NCBI GenBank assembly: GCA_905193765.1 | Contig: CAJJPZ010000001.1 | Span: 1 to 55,073, forward strand | Length of the DNA stretch: 55,073 nucleotides | From: an uncultured Eubacterium sp. | GTDB lineage: Bacteria; Bacillota; Clostridia; Peptostreptococcales; Anaerovoracaceae | Reading direction: 5' to 3' | Shown: positions 9,529 through 19,157 of the stretch, piece after piece | How the letters are laid out: each line of letters begins with the position of its first letter | Numbering within the stretch: the stretch's first letter is position 1 | The notes under the pieces: model-generated | What the model was told of the DNA's origin: nothing | The model's database searches: none | Seen by the model: the letters and a program-made list of their open reading frames with translations, nothing else | Program-made: the position numbers and the translations under genes

Positions 9529-9634
9529 GTATCCTTCGTGATATGGCCGGATCTCACTCCGAATGGCCTGAACAGGTGGGCGAGCCCGTCCTCGCCTTCA
9601 CTGCCGCAACCTGCACGGATCACGAAAGGATCAA
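9529..9634. ncRNA. Candidate structured RNA or cruciform
   Basis: A long-range stem pairs ATCCTTCGTGAT (about 9531) with ATCACGAAAGGAT (about 9618). Inside it are GGCGAG...CTCGCC and AGGT...ACCT stems. Both strands can fold and no family is recognised. It lies in a 590-bp gap between copy 2 of the repeat and the MFS gene. Confidence 0.35.
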
Positions 9635-9680
9635 AATCCACATCCGATCCACAAGGCTGCTTCCATAGCAGACCTGTACG

Positions 9681-9758
9681 CCGGCTCCGGCCAACCGCCG
9701 AGATATATCCGCGGTCCCAGCAACTCCACCGGCTGCGACCAACCGCCGAGATGTGCCC
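9681..9758. repeat. Direct repeat pair, ~31 bp
   Basis: CCAACCGCCGAGAT with matching flanks occurs at about 9681-9711 and again at about 9728-9758. The surrounding 9305-9890 gap contains no gene that I can support; open frames on both strands merely read through these repeats. Confidence 0.5.
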
Positions 9759-9890
9759 GGAAAAACCTCGCCGCATGCTGTCAAGGGGGCGCTCAGACAA
9801 AACAGCGATGTAATGTTTGCCGGCTAGATCCGATACTCAGCCGACGCCAGCCGCGTGCTGTCAGAACGCCCGGCCAGTGATCCCGAAAAA

Positions 9891-11159
9891 TCAGTTCTTC
9901 TCCGGATCATACTTGCGCTTCGGTGCAGTGCTGTATGCCCGGATCAGTGTCACGATCAGGAGGGCAGCTGTGGCAATCAGCCACGGTGTCTGGTAACTGC
10001 CGAATTTTTCATAAAGAGCACCGAGACCCGCTGCTCCGAATGCCCCTCCTATGCCGATGAAGATATTGACATATCCCAGCAGCCTCGGCATGTCCTTTTC
10101 ACCATACATATAGCTCATCAGCAGTGGCGACACTATGTTCACCGTAGCAACACCGAGGATCCAGAATACACCATACATCACCACGGCACTCTTTGACACT
10201 GACAGCATCGACAGACCCACAGTGGACAGCGCGAAACAAAACGCACTACATACGGCACCCACAGATAATTTCCTGTCGCATACCCAGCCCACGAAAGGAC
10301 CGATAAGTACAGCTACCAGAGACAGAGCCGATGTCACAGCTGTCGCCTGTGCCGGCGTGAATCCTGCGACAACCATTGTCGGTATCCCGTGCTGGAGTAT
10401 AGCACTGGAAGCCACTACAGCCAGGCAGCATGATATGAGCACGAACCATGTCACCGGCTTCCTTATAGCCATGCTGAACTCCACGCCCTGCTCTACAGCC
10501 GGCAGAGCAGCTGCTCTCTCCGCCACATCCGGATCACCGATACGTTTTATTCCTTTGTCTTCCGGGCTCCATTTAACGAACTTAATAACGAACAACAGCG
10601 CTATGACTATGAAAACAGCCACCATCATATACCCCGCTCTCCAGCTGAATCTGCCGATGACAGCAGTCAGCACGTTCAGTTCCAGTATGAATATCAGCTG
10701 CATCCCCGCCAGGAATATGCTAATGGCTCTGCCTTTTGCCTTTTCACCGAACCAGTTGGACACAAGCAGCTGACATGGAGTCATCGTCATTGCTGCGAAG
10801 CAGAACCCCTGAGGAACAGCAAATATGTAGAACATCCACAGATTCTGTGCAAGGGCGAATCCTGCAAAGGATATGATCCCTATGATGCCTGCCGTTATCA
10901 TCAGCTTTTTTATATTTTTCCTGTCCATATGTTTCGAAACTATAACCAGAGTTAGTATCGACGTCAGCGACATTATGGTCAGATACAGTGAATACGCCGC
11001 CACCGACAGACCCAGATCCTGCGTCACAGGCAGCATGAACGCACCCGTTGCCGAAACTATCCCACTGTATACGAAGCCTGTAACAACTGCCGCAGTGAGC
11101 ACGATCCACCATCCGTAATAGATTTTTCCATTTTCATCTTTAAAAGAAAAGCCTTTCAT
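9891..11159 (-). CDS. MFS transporter, oxalate/formate-antiporter-like
   Basis: A 422-residue permease with about 12 membrane segments. The start YYGWWIVLTAAVV and the ordering of the first helices resemble the MCT/OFA group of the major facilitator superfamily, which carries monocarboxylates and related anions. A longer frame begins at 11180, but its codons 3-5 form the AGGAGG ribosome site of the ATG at 11159, so 11159 is chosen. It lies 24 nt after the amidohydrolase gene and is probably co-transcribed. The permease may import the amidohydrolase's substrate; this is inference from adjacency. Confidence 0.85.
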   Translation of the reverse strand: MKGFSFKDENGKIYYGWWIVLTAAVVTGFVYSGIVSATGAFMLPVTQDLGLSVAAYSLYLTIMSLTSILTLVIVSKHMDRKNIKKLMITAGIIGIISFAGFALAQNLWMFYIFAVPQGFCFAAMTMTPCQLLVSNWFGEKAKGRAISIFLAGMQLIFILELNVLTAVIGRFSWRAGYMMVAVFIVIALLFVIKFVKWSPEDKGIKRIGDPDVAERAAALPAVEQGVEFSMAIRKPVTWFVLISCCLAVVASSAILQHGIPTMVVAGFTPAQATAVTSALSLVAVLIGPFVGWVCDRKLSVGAVCSAFCFALSTVGLSMLSVSKSAVVMYGVFWILGVATVNIVSPLLMSYMYGEKDMPRLLGYVNIFIGIGGAFGAAGLGALYEKFGSYQTPWLIATAALLIVTLIRAYSTAPKRKYDPEKN

Positions 11160-11183
11160 GATTTCTTCCTCCTTCTTCATTCT

Positions 11184-12818
11184 TCATTCGCCCTGCTTCC
11201 TGTAAATGATATCGCCGTCCATCATGGTCAGGACCACTTCCGCTTCAAGTATCTCCGCAGGGTCACGTCTGAACAGATCGCGGTCGAACACAGCGATGTC
11301 TGCCAGTTTGCCCTTTTCCAAAGTCCCAAGTTCCTCTTCGCGGCCAAGGCAGTAAGCGCTGCCGCGAGTGTATGCCCTGATCGCTTGTGCCAGCGTTATC
11401 TCCTGTCCCGACCCGCGGTCCACCGGATTTCCCTCAGGGTCGCACCTCGTAACTGCAAAGTAAATGTTCAGCCTCGGATCGAATGGCGCCACCGGATAAT
11501 CTGTACTGAATGCAACATTAACGTCATGATCCAGCATCGTCTTCAGTGCGTACTGCCGCGACGCCCGCTCAGGTCCCAGTTTCACCCGAAGCGTGTCTCC
11601 GAGAAACATCAGGTGTGACGGCTGCATCGATGCGGTCACATCGAGTTCATGGAACCTGTCTATGTCATCTTCACAGAAAGTCTCCACATGTTCTATGGAA
11701 TTCCTGACCCCGCTGCTGCACTTTGCATGTGCGGAGGCTGCAAGGGCATCAAGGGCCATATGCACTGCGCCCTCTCCTGTGCAGTGCAGCTTGACGCCAT
11801 ACCCCGCGCGGTTGGCCGCTGTCACCATATGCCTGTAGTGCTCCTGCGGGTAGAATGTGCTTCCTTTCTCTCCGGGACTGTCGGTGTACGGACTCAGCAG
11901 GAACGCCGTGTGGTTGCTGTGGACACCGTCGATGAACGCCTTCAGGCCCGATACCCTGAACTTGTCCGATTGGAACTCCTGTCGATATCCTTCCACTATC
12001 CTGAAGCTGTCGTCCATCCCGAGAGACGGGTACAGGTGCAGCCTCACGCTGAGCCTGTTTTCCAGCTCCATTTCTCTGATGATCCTCATGTTTTCAGTGA
12101 TTTCCGCGGGCTCCGGCAGCACCGTTATGTCCGTCGTCCCCGTTATTCCCGCTCTGGAAAGCTGCTCCAGGAAGTCCCCGATGAGTTCCCGGCTAGTCTC
12201 TTCCGGCAGTGCCTGGGCCTTCACAGAACACGGCGCGCAGGCATCCATTTCGTGGAGCACACCGTTGGCTTCACCGTTTTCATATGTCTCTATCTCTCCA
12301 AAGGCCAGCTTTCTGCCGGGGTCCACACCGCAGTCCTCCAGCGCCCTGGAATTCAGCCAGAAAGAGTGTCCGTCCGCGCACATCAGATACACGGGGCGGT
12401 CCGGCTCGATCTCGTCCAGCATCTTCTTGTCAGGCCTGCGACTGTCAGTCCATCCCGGCGGGAACCACCCCATCCCGGTCACCGTCCTGTATTCCGGGTG
12501 TTTTCGTGCAAAATCTCCAATGACCTTCACACATTCTTCTGCAGATCTGCAGTCAAACAGATCTCTGCACATATACCGGCTGTTCTGGAATATACCGTCA
12601 AAAAAATGCATGTGCGCATCTATCATGCCCGGGATGATCAGACCGTCCCCGCAGTCTATCACTTCAAAGCCCTGCTCCTCCCAGTACCCGGCAGTCCCCT
12701 CGTCACTGCCTGTCCCGGCGATCCGGTTCCCCTGCACTGCAACGAATCCCGAAAATGTTCTATCCTGCACAGAATCGAATATCGCTGTGCTCTTCAGCAG
12801 ATACCCTGAACCTGCCAT
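11184..12818 (-). CDS. Amidohydrolase family protein, YtcJ-like
   Basis: A 544-residue metal-dependent hydrolase of the amidohydrolase superfamily (Amidohydro_3/YtcJ type). The N-terminal beta strand part is followed by the metal motif PGMIDAHMHFFDG, GVLHE about residue 190 and STDYPVAPFDP near residue 455. The C-terminal GTLEKGKLADIAVFDRD strand is typical. Members hydrolyse amide or imide bonds, and the substrate is not predictable. AGGAGG is 8 nt before the ATG at 12818; two upstream in-frame starts are too close to it. It is followed by an MFS permease and preceded by a LuxR regulator. Confidence 0.85.
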   Translation of the reverse strand: MAGSGYLLKSTAIFDSVQDRTFSGFVAVQGNRIAGTGSDEGTAGYWEEQGFEVIDCGDGLIIPGMIDAHMHFFDGIFQNSRYMCRDLFDCRSAEECVKVIGDFARKHPEYRTVTGMGWFPPGWTDSRRPDKKMLDEIEPDRPVYLMCADGHSFWLNSRALEDCGVDPGRKLAFGEIETYENGEANGVLHEMDACAPCSVKAQALPEETSRELIGDFLEQLSRAGITGTTDITVLPEPAEITENMRIIREMELENRLSVRLHLYPSLGMDDSFRIVEGYRQEFQSDKFRVSGLKAFIDGVHSNHTAFLLSPYTDSPGEKGSTFYPQEHYRHMVTAANRAGYGVKLHCTGEGAVHMALDALAASAHAKCSSGVRNSIEHVETFCEDDIDRFHELDVTASMQPSHLMFLGDTLRVKLGPERASRQYALKTMLDHDVNVAFSTDYPVAPFDPRLNIYFAVTRCDPEGNPVDRGSGQEITLAQAIRAYTRGSAYCLGREEELGTLEKGKLADIAVFDRDLFRRDPAEILEAEVVLTMMDGDIIYRKQGE

Positions 12819-12998
12819 ATACATCACCTCCTATAGTTTTATGATTATTTTATCTTGTCAGAATATTTTTAAAACACCCGTCAGGCTTATCTTTCTACGA
12901 CCGGCGCTAATACTTTTTGATTACAGAACTAATTCGCCGGAGTTATACGATCGTTATGCAAATTCACGGCGGCGCGTACTATACCTTGTTTTTTGCAT

Positions 12999-13062
12999 GA
13001 AAAAACAGAGCCTGCCGGCAAAGATATCGGCGGATATCTTCTGTTCAGCTGACTCTGCTGTT
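12999..13062 (-). terminator. Terminator-like hairpin after the LuxR gene
   Basis: On the minus strand CAGAG...CTCTG is followed by a T-run. Inside lies a perfect AAGATATC-4 nt-GATATCTT hairpin (13021-13040). It is 60-120 nt after the stop of gene 13122-13898. Confidence 0.5.
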
Positions 13063-13121
13063 TCTGTATGTGCATTATGTTCATATGGGTCCGGGGACGG
13101 GATCCGCCCCGGCAGGCTGTA

Positions 13122-13898
13122 TCATTTCCCATATGTGCCCTGGGGCAGTATTTTCAATAGTTCCACGCGGCTGTTTATCTCCAGCTTGCCGAAAATATTG
13201 CTTATATGTTTTTTCAGTGTGTTCCTTGATATGGAAAGGATCTCGCAGATCTCGTCGTCGGTGGAGCCCCGGCTCCACAGTTCGATGACTTCTACTTCCC
13301 TGTCCGTGAGACTGTATCGTTTTTTTACTGAATAGAGGGACGCTCCGCCTGTGTCGGGACAGCGGTTCCGGCTCTGTTTGTCTTTCCATAAAAATATGTT
13401 GAGATGGGCTTTGAGGATGTTCATTATCTCGATGTCCTTGTCCGAGAAATCCTCTCCTGAAGCTGTGCGGTAAAGGCTCAGGCTTCCCAGCGCCTGTCCT
13501 TCATAGCCGATCCCTGCGAAAAGCGAGTACCTTATCCCCTTCGGCTCCCACAGTCTTTGGTAATACTCGTCGTCCTCCATGTCGTTTTTCAGGGTATAGT
13601 CGCGGACTCTGACAACAGTATGGGTCGGGTCCGAGAACAGTTTTCTCAGGGGTTTGAATGGGTCCATGTCTTCTTCCCTGCAGTAGCTCTCCAGTTCCTC
13701 CCGAGTCAGACCTACCCCGACAGGTTTCGTACTCCGGTCATTTTCATAAAGGTAGAATGATGCATGATCGAAGTAGATCATCATCTGCAGCAGGTCGAAG
13801 AAAGTCTGCCTCATTTTCACGTTATCTTCTGCACTGTGTATGTTGAGTATTATCTCGTTGATAAAACTCCATTCTCTCTCTGTAAGTGACACCCGCAT
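13122..13898 (-). CDS. LuxR-family transcriptional regulator
   Basis: This 258-residue regulator has an N-terminal ~165-residue sensor-like region (SLFAGIGYEGQALGSLSLYR, GAF-like strand pattern). A C-terminal LuxR helix-turn-helix begins at YSLTDREVEVIELWSRG and continues through ISRNTLKKHISNIFGKL. No phospho-receiver domain is present. Placed directly upstream of the amidohydrolase/MFS pair and on the same strand, it is the likely local regulator, though a terminator-like hairpin separates them. The signal sensed is unknown. Confidence 0.8.
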   Translation of the reverse strand: MRVSLTEREWSFINEIILNIHSAEDNVKMRQTFFDLLQMMIYFDHASFYLYENDRSTKPVGVGLTREELESYCREEDMDPFKPLRKLFSDPTHTVVRVRDYTLKNDMEDDEYYQRLWEPKGIRYSLFAGIGYEGQALGSLSLYRTASGEDFSDKDIEIMNILKAHLNIFLWKDKQSRNRCPDTGGASLYSVKKRYSLTDREVEVIELWSRGSTDDEICEILSISRNTLKKHISNIFGKLEINSRVELLKILPQGTYGK

Positions 13899-13922
13899 CT
13901 CACCTCCGTTCCGGGATCCCGT

Positions 13923-13977
13923 TAAAAAAACGGGGGCTGTGCATAAACATCTCGCGCATGTCTGTGCAGCAGCCCCC
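13923..13977 (-). terminator. Rho-independent terminator after the thioesterase
   Basis: On the minus strand GGGGGCTG pairs with CAGCCCCC, with further pairing inside (TGCA...TGCA, ACAT...ATGT), followed by GTTTTTTT. It ends gene 14013-14456. Confidence 0.8.
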
Positions 13978-14012
13978 TGACTGGTCTTGTCCCTACAAGG
14001 TCCTTTGCTGAT

Positions 14013-14456
14013 CTATTTCGCTCTGTCGGCCACGCTCTTCTTATATGGTACGAATGTACCGGATGCTGTGGCAACGATCAGGTCGCTTTCTTTTTCTCTG
14101 GCCACGCAGGTAGCACGGATCAGCGTGTTGCCCATGCTTGTGATCTGCGTCGTGAAAATGAACGCGCCTTTGAGAAACGGCTTGATGAAGCTCACCTGGA
14201 GGTCAGCTGTGGACACGCCGTTCTCGCCTCTGAAAGCAGCTGCCGTGATACCCATGGCTGTGTCGAACATGGACGCGATAGCGCCACCATGGATCTCATC
14301 ACGCTGATTCTTCTCCCAACCCTTGGTCAGGAACAGGATCTTCGAAACCCGCGCCTCCTCATCGCATTCCAGGAAATATGGATCCAGCATGTTGTTCAGT
14401 CTCAGTTCATGGGGATCCTTAACGAGCTCTATCGCCTTTTCGAATTTTTCTTTCAT
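14013..14456 (-). CDS. PaaI-like hotdog-fold thioesterase
   Basis: This 147-residue single hotdog domain has the motif HGGAIASMFDTAMG at about 57-70, which matches the PaaI/YdiI thioesterase active-site helix (HGG...D). Such enzymes cleave acyl-CoA or aryl-CoA thioesters in the cytoplasm. GAGAGGAA precedes the ATG. It is a single gene, bounded by its own terminator and by a non-coding region. The substrate cannot be told from sequence. Confidence 0.8.
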   Translation of the reverse strand: MKEKFEKAIELVKDPHELRLNNMLDPYFLECDEEARVSKILFLTKGWEKNQRDEIHGGAIASMFDTAMGITAAAFRGENGVSTADLQVSFIKPFLKGAFIFTTQITSMGNTLIRATCVAREKESDLIVATASGTFVPYKKSVADRAK

Positions 14457-15142
14457 AGTCAGTTAGTTCCTCTCTTTATGCAAATTTTAGCGTTAAGCCG
14501 CAACTCTTACGCTCTGGCAGACTGCCACCTGCTGACTGTTCGTTCTGCCATGAAGCCCGCCTGTAGCTCTCGCATGGGACCTTCTGCGATCTGCTCTGCA
14601 AATCGGGATAGGTCTCCATATACAAAATCTCTGCTTCTGTGCACGATCCCTCGCTGCGCCAGAGATATATCATACATCGATGCCGCTGCTTTACAGGCAC
14701 GGCTTTCGTAGCCTGCCTGCCAGGCCTGTCCCTTCCGGGTCCATGCAGCATCTTAGCAGAAAAAACGACACATTCGAAACATATGCCGTTCTCTCCTGTT
14801 ATTTATAATTATTATTTATCCGACTGGTTTTGTAAAGCTTTTTTCTTGTTTTTGATACAAAAATACCCCGGTATACACATATTTCATGCGGGATTCCTCC
14901 GGATCACGCCGACGCACGGATCAGTTTATCCAGACCTGCGGATATATACCTGTACAAAAACACCTGACCAAACCCGTAACTACTGTTCTCCGCAGCGTCC
15001 CGGATGATCTCTCTCATCCTGTCCCATCACCTTCGGATCGAATCTTATCCCGTTCCCGCTGATGAACCCGGTCACATAACTGAGGTATCCGCCGCTCCGT
15101 CCCGGATCCAGATTGCAGTTGTACAGCAGGCTCTGGTTGTTG
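14457..15142. other. Non-coding region with a dispersed-repeat copy
   Basis: Contains the 54-bp repeat listed at 14565-14618 with related flank, then an AT-rich tract (14760-14880). The frame running past the EamA stop (minus, 14980-15192) reads protein-like but has no ribosome site or recognisable family; it may be the remains of a longer C-terminus. Confidence 0.35.
14565..14618 (+). repeat. Dispersed 54-bp repeat (family B), copy 1
   Basis: Shares CTCTCGCATGGGACCTTCTG and GGGATAGGTCTCCA with 20818-20871, and in inverse orientation with about 26590-26643 and 52755-52808. The flanking TTCTGCCATG also recurs at about 26822. Confidence 0.75.
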
Positions 15143-16123
15143 TCATAGCTCGGCTGTGCCGGTAACTTCTGTTTCGTCTGCATCACCGCCATCGGCGTCC
15201 TCTGCTGCTTCCGTTACGCCTGATCCTGCAGGTGGTGCTGCCGGAGACAGACACATCAGCGTCAGTGCGGCAACTGTCACTACAAGGCCCAGCAGATTCA
15301 GTGCTGTAGGCATCTCATGATAGAAGATCATTCCGAACACGAACGCCGCCACAGGCTCACCGCCCCCGGCAAGGATCGCAACGCGGCCATTTTCCATATA
15401 GACAAGGGACAGGCTGTACAGGGCGTATGGCAGAACCACAGCGCACAGAGCGTGGAGCAGTGTGAATCCGCCGTGCATCACCGGAGCTTCTGCTATAAAG
15501 CCTGTCAGCTTCCCGAGATCCGCGATCGGTATCAGCGCTATGGATATCATCAGCATGCTGTAGAACATTATCGTAAAGGTGGAATATCCCCGGTTAGTGG
15601 CAAACCGCGAGAATACTCCGTAAAGCGCGAAGAACACCGCCGACGCCAGGCCCGACAGTATGCCGAACAGCGACCAGCCCGTGCCGCTGCCTGACTCGAT
15701 GACCCCGCTAGCCAGGATGCAGCCCGCAACAGCCATCACAAGGCAGCCGATTTTGCGCCGGGTTATCCTCTCGCGGAAAATGACCGCAGACAGGAACAGT
15801 GCGAAAAACGGCGCGGTACTCAGCAGTATTGCAGCCAGTGACAGCGACAACAGTCTTACCGACTCGTTGTAGAATATATTAAGACCCAGCATCCCTACGA
15901 TCCCGCATCCCGCGAAGATCCACAGATCCCTGATCCGCACTCTCAGCTGCTCCCTGCCGGTCACCAGCAGAACGATGAACAGCAAGCTCGCTGCCATCAT
16001 CATCCTCGATGCGATGATCGTATAGTTGTTCATGCCGTGAGCCGTCAGAGTCCTCACGAATACTCCCGATGATCCCCACAGGAACCCTGCAAAGACCGGC
16101 AGGAGCACCACTGCCTTTTTCAT
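15143..16123 (-). CDS. EamA/DMT-family transporter
   Basis: This 326-residue permease has ten hydrophobic segments in two five-helix halves (GFLWGSSGVFVR in the first; LSGLASAVFFALYGVFSR in the second), as in the drug/metabolite transporter family. Members export amino acids or metabolites. The last ~30 residues form an acidic low-complexity tail rich in D, E, T and A, unusual for the family and like the tails and inserts of other proteins in this window. GGAGG lies 12 nt before the ATG, a rather long spacing. Substrate unknown. Confidence 0.82.
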   Translation of the reverse strand: MKKAVVLLPVFAGFLWGSSGVFVRTLTAHGMNNYTIIASRMMMAASLLFIVLLVTGREQLRVRIRDLWIFAGCGIVGMLGLNIFYNESVRLLSLSLAAILLSTAPFFALFLSAVIFRERITRRKIGCLVMAVAGCILASGVIESGSGTGWSLFGILSGLASAVFFALYGVFSRFATNRGYSTFTIMFYSMLMISIALIPIADLGKLTGFIAEAPVMHGGFTLLHALCAVVLPYALYSLSLVYMENGRVAILAGGGEPVAAFVFGMIFYHEMPTALNLLGLVVTVAALTLMCLSPAAPPAGSGVTEAAEDADGGDADETEVTGTAEL

Positions 16124-16409
16124 AATGCCTGCTAACCTCCGTTACCGGATGACCCTGCGGCTTTTTCATGACCGCGGACACCCATATTTCCATGGGAATA
16201 TGCTATCACGTCATGGAAATGTGTGTCAAGGACTTTGAAGTCATGCAACCGAAATCACAGTATTTGCAACTGCCAGGCGACTTCCGCAACTGTCGCGATA
16301 CATTTCGCAACCGGGACGCCCCGCAACGGTCTGGCCCACAGTTCACCGTCTCCGTCAACCCGAGGCGTCAGTGCACACATGGGGCTGATTCCATCCTTGG
16401 GATCCCTTT
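16124..16409. other. Intergenic region with near-palindrome
   Basis: A near-perfect palindrome CATATTTCC-ATGG-GAATATG lies at about 16182-16201, about 60 bp upstream of the EamA start, and could be an operator. The rest shows no gene. Confidence 0.35.
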
Positions 16410-16457
16410 TCACAAAAAGAAAAACCACCGCACAGATATGCTTCGTTCCGTGCGGTG
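16410..16457 (-). terminator. Rho-independent terminator after hbd
   Basis: On the minus strand CACCGCAC and GTGCGGTG (16450-16457, 16426-16433) enclose 16 nt and are followed by GTTTTTCTTTTTG. Confidence 0.8.
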
Positions 16458-16524
16458 ATCCCTGATATCATGATCATTACGGCATATTCCGTAGCTGCAT
16501 CGCTGCAGTCGCGGCCGTCCGATC

Positions 16525-17373
16525 TTATTTGTTGTAGTTGTAGAAACCTTCTCCAGTCTTTCTTCCCAGCTTGTTGGCTCTTACCATCTTTCTGAGGAGC
16601 GGATGAGGTCTGTACTTAGTGTCGCCGAATTCACGATAGAGAGTTTCCATGATAGCCAGGCAAACGTCCAGTCCGATCAGGTCGCCCAGTGCGAGAGGTC
16701 CCATCGGATGGTTAGCTCCCAGCTGCATAGCTGTGTCGATACCTTCAACGTCAGAAACTCCGTCTGCCAGGATGCCGATACCCTCATTTACCATAGGGAT
16801 CAGTACTCTGTTTACAACGAATCCCGGAGCTTCTGCAACGTCTACAGGAGTCTTCTTCAGGTTCTTAGTCAGAGTCAGGATAGTTTCTCTTGTTTCGTCT
16901 GAAGTAGTCAGTCCCTTAACGATCTCTACCAGCTTCATTGCAGGTACAGGATTGAAGAAGTGCATTCCGATGATCCTGTCAGGTCTGTTTGTAGCTGCTG
17001 CGATCTCTGTGATGGAGAGAGCTGATGTGTTAGTTGCCAGTATAGTTTCCGGTTTGCAAAGTTCATCGAGTTCCTTGAACAGTGCTTTCTTTGCTTCCAT
17101 ATCTTCAGTTGCTGCTTCGATGATGAGGTCAGCATCCTTTACGATCTCAAGTTCAGTCGATCCCTTGATCCTGCCCATGATCTCAGCTTTGTCAGCTTCT
17201 GTGATCTTTTCCTTCTTGATCAGTCTGTCGAGGTTCTTCTCAACTGTAGCGATACCTCTGTCGATAGAAGTCTGTCTTCTTGCTCTCAGAACAACGTTGT
17301 ATCCGTTCTGTGCGCAAACCTGGATGATGCCTGCGCCCATTGTGCCTGTTCCAAGTACTCCGATAGTTTTCAT
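16525..17373 (-). CDS. hbd: 3-hydroxybutyryl-CoA dehydrogenase
   Basis: This 282-residue cytoplasmic enzyme reduces acetoacetyl-CoA to 3-hydroxybutyryl-CoA with NAD(P)H in butyrate-type fermentation, or runs the reverse in beta-oxidation. The N-terminal Rossmann motif is GVLGTGTMGAGI (about 4-15). The catalytic region reads GMHFFNPVPAMKLVEIV (about 135), and LLRKMVRANKLGRKTGEGF closes the C-terminal domain. The length is typical. The start at 17373 is set by AGGAGG 9 nt upstream; a TTG eight codons earlier overlaps that site. The other genes of a butyrate cluster are not nearby. Confidence 0.93.
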   Translation of the reverse strand: MKTIGVLGTGTMGAGIIQVCAQNGYNVVLRARRQTSIDRGIATVEKNLDRLIKKEKITEADKAEIMGRIKGSTELEIVKDADLIIEAATEDMEAKKALFKELDELCKPETILATNTSALSITEIAAATNRPDRIIGMHFFNPVPAMKLVEIVKGLTTSDETRETILTLTKNLKKTPVDVAEAPGFVVNRVLIPMVNEGIGILADGVSDVEGIDTAMQLGANHPMGPLALGDLIGLDVCLAIMETLYREFGDTKYRPHPLLRKMVRANKLGRKTGEGFYNYNK

Positions 17374-17820
17374 AAAATAATTCCTCCTTATCAATCTACA
17401 AGACCTAGATTGTTGAAATATTAACTTTCGTACACATCGATTATATTGTGTGCTATTTCTATTGTACCTTATTTTTCATGCAAATTACAGAAAAATTTTT
17501 CCCGTTTTTAGGAAATATGTGTTTGTTGATTTCCGGATCGCTGCATTATTAGTTGTTTTGGGAAAAAAATCCATTTTTTAGGTTATGTTGCAACCTATTT
17601 GGGCTATTCTGAAAATTATGGATTTTTTTGTATCTTGATCCATGGAATACTTGACCCCTCTCTTATAAAATGCCGCATATAGCAGAGCGGATCCCGCTGA
17701 TCATCACATATACAGCGGATCTTACTGCCGATAGGTCAGGCCTGTTTTATGCAGGCCGCAGGATACCAGTTCCGGTATCCCGTGCAAAGAAAAATCGTTT
17801 CAACGAGAGGAGAAGAAATC
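17374..17820. other. Divergent upstream region of hbd and a secreted-protein gene
   Basis: AT-rich. For hbd the minus strand has TATAAT at 17440-17445 with a weak -35. A short inverted repeat AGGTT-7 nt-AACCT sits near 17580-17596. No gene seen. Confidence 0.4.
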
Positions 17821-18264
17821 ATGAAAAAGAAGTTATTGAGTTTCGTAATCGCCGCAGCTATGGTAATGGGCATCCCCGCAGCCCTGGGAAGCGCCGGACT
17901 GAATATGCCCGATGAAGTCACAGTAGCACCGGTGACAGCGAATGCAAAGACAACGACAAGTTCGATCGGATCGACAAGAAACAGCTCAACTAAAGCAACA
18001 GTTTCAGCATATGGGAGTTTTGACTTAAAAGCAAAAAAGGCAGTATGTACTATATTACTACAGGAAAAGAGTAACGGAGAATGGGTCTTGGCAAAAGGCT
18101 TATCAAAACGGTCATACACAAAAACGGTTTATAATTCCTATTCAATAACAGCATCCAAATCATTTACTGTAAAATCTGGTAAAGTATATCGTGCTAAAAT
18201 CATTTTTACAGACAAAAATTCTAAGGGTGAATATTTAAGAGTTCGTTATACCGGAGCATTCTAA
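17821..18264 (+). CDS. Small secreted protein, unknown function
   Basis: A 147-residue protein with a signal peptide (MKKKLLSFVIAAAMVMG, likely cut at ANAKT near residue 40). The mature part is rich in S, T and K and looks like a small beta protein (GEWVLAKGLSKRSYTKTVY). I do not recognise a family. The start at 17821 is set by AGAGGAGAAG. Its 3' half is clearly more AT-rich than most neighbours, as is the tail of the convergent anti-sigma gene, which may point to transfer of this block. It could be a target of the adjacent sigma factor; this is inference. Confidence 0.7.
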   Translation: MKKKLLSFVIAAAMVMGIPAALGSAGLNMPDEVTVAPVTANAKTTTSSIGSTRNSSTKATVSAYGSFDLKAKKAVCTILLQEKSNGEWVLAKGLSKRSYTKTVYNSYSITASKSFTVKSGKVYRAKIIFTDKNSKGEYLRVRYTGAF

Positions 18265-18350
18265 ATAAACATATACAAGAAAATAAGATGGATTACTATT
18301 TAAGTCACATTGCTTCTAACACCTATATACTCGTAATTATATAACTGTTG

Positions 18351-19157
18351 TTAGTTTATATACAACCCATCAACAAATTTGATTAAATCACTTTCAGACA
18401 ATATATTCCAAATTTCTATAACTATGCCATCATCATATTGTATGGTGGCTTTATTTTTTTCGCCAACCGCCTTAAAGTATATATCTCCAATTCCACTACT
18501 TATCTTTTTATCAAAATCTAAAATTTCCATAGATTCAAGATTTCCCATATGATAATATTCATGAACTTCTATTGTTCCTTTGGAGCTTTTAAATACGTAT
18601 TGATATGTAAAAGATGCTTCGTCTTCTTGTATTGTCAACTTTTCAAAATTATACGTCTCGGGAATATAATTAGGTACGACAAGTTTAGGGAAATGGTTTT
18701 TATAATATTCGTTAATTTCAGCCCAATCAGTAATAACATTTACATCCTCGCCGCCGTCATCTCCATATCCCCCATCTTTACTCACCACCATATCGTCTTT
18801 CACGATCTGTTCCTTCGGGTTTTTGTCTGCACCTACGTCAAAATAGCCGCCGGAGATAAAGAAAATTCCTGCGACAACTATAACGAACAGTGCTGCAAAT
18901 CCTGCTGTGCGCACTGTCCTTTTCCTGGTTTTACGGTCATGGCGGCTGACCATGTCCTCCAGATCGCTGACGGTGATCTCCTTCTCCGGGAAACTGTCAA
19001 GATACCTGTCGGTGGCATCTTTTATTATATCTTTCATAGTCCGTTCAGCCGTCGTCCGCTCTTCTGTGGCTCGTTCTTCCGCTGCCATGCGTGTTCCCGG
19101 ATCAGCACTGCCTGTACCGTCCATACCCTGATTTTTTCCTTTTACATCCCTACCCAT
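18351..19157 (-). CDS. Membrane anti-sigma-like protein with DUF4367-like domain
   Basis: About 268 residues. The N-terminal cytoplasmic part is charged and Arg/Glu rich, followed by TVSDLEDMVSRHDRKTR and one membrane helix (about 85-105, AALFVIVVAGIFFISGG). The outside domain contains VPNYIPETY and FTYQYVFKSSKGTIEV and resembles DUF4367-type domains found in clostridial anti-sigma proteins. The gene overlaps the sigma gene by a few codons; AAGGAG lies 7 nt before the ATG at 19157 (another ATG is at 19160). It likely holds the adjacent sigma factor at the membrane until a signal arrives. Confidence 0.7.
   Translation of the reverse strand: MGRDVKGKNQGMDGTGSADPGTRMAAEERATEERTTAERTMKDIIKDATDRYLDSFPEKEITVSDLEDMVSRHDRKTRKRTVRTAGFAALFVIVVAGIFFISGGYFDVGADKNPKEQIVKDDMVVSKDGGYGDDGGEDVNVITDWAEINEYYKNHFPKLVVPNYIPETYNFEKLTIQEDEASFTYQYVFKSSKGTIEVHEYYHMGNLESMEILDFDKKISSGIGDIYFKAVGEKNKATIQYDDGIVIEIWNILSESDLIKFVDGLYIN

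Noticed and set aside
9516..9800. 94-codon minus frame
   Set aside because: Made of the foldable block and the direct repeat pair; no start signal.
14980..15192. 70-codon minus frame overlapping the EamA gene end
   Set aside because: Reads protein-like but has no ribosome site or family. It may be an old frameshifted C-terminus; evidence too thin to list as a gene.
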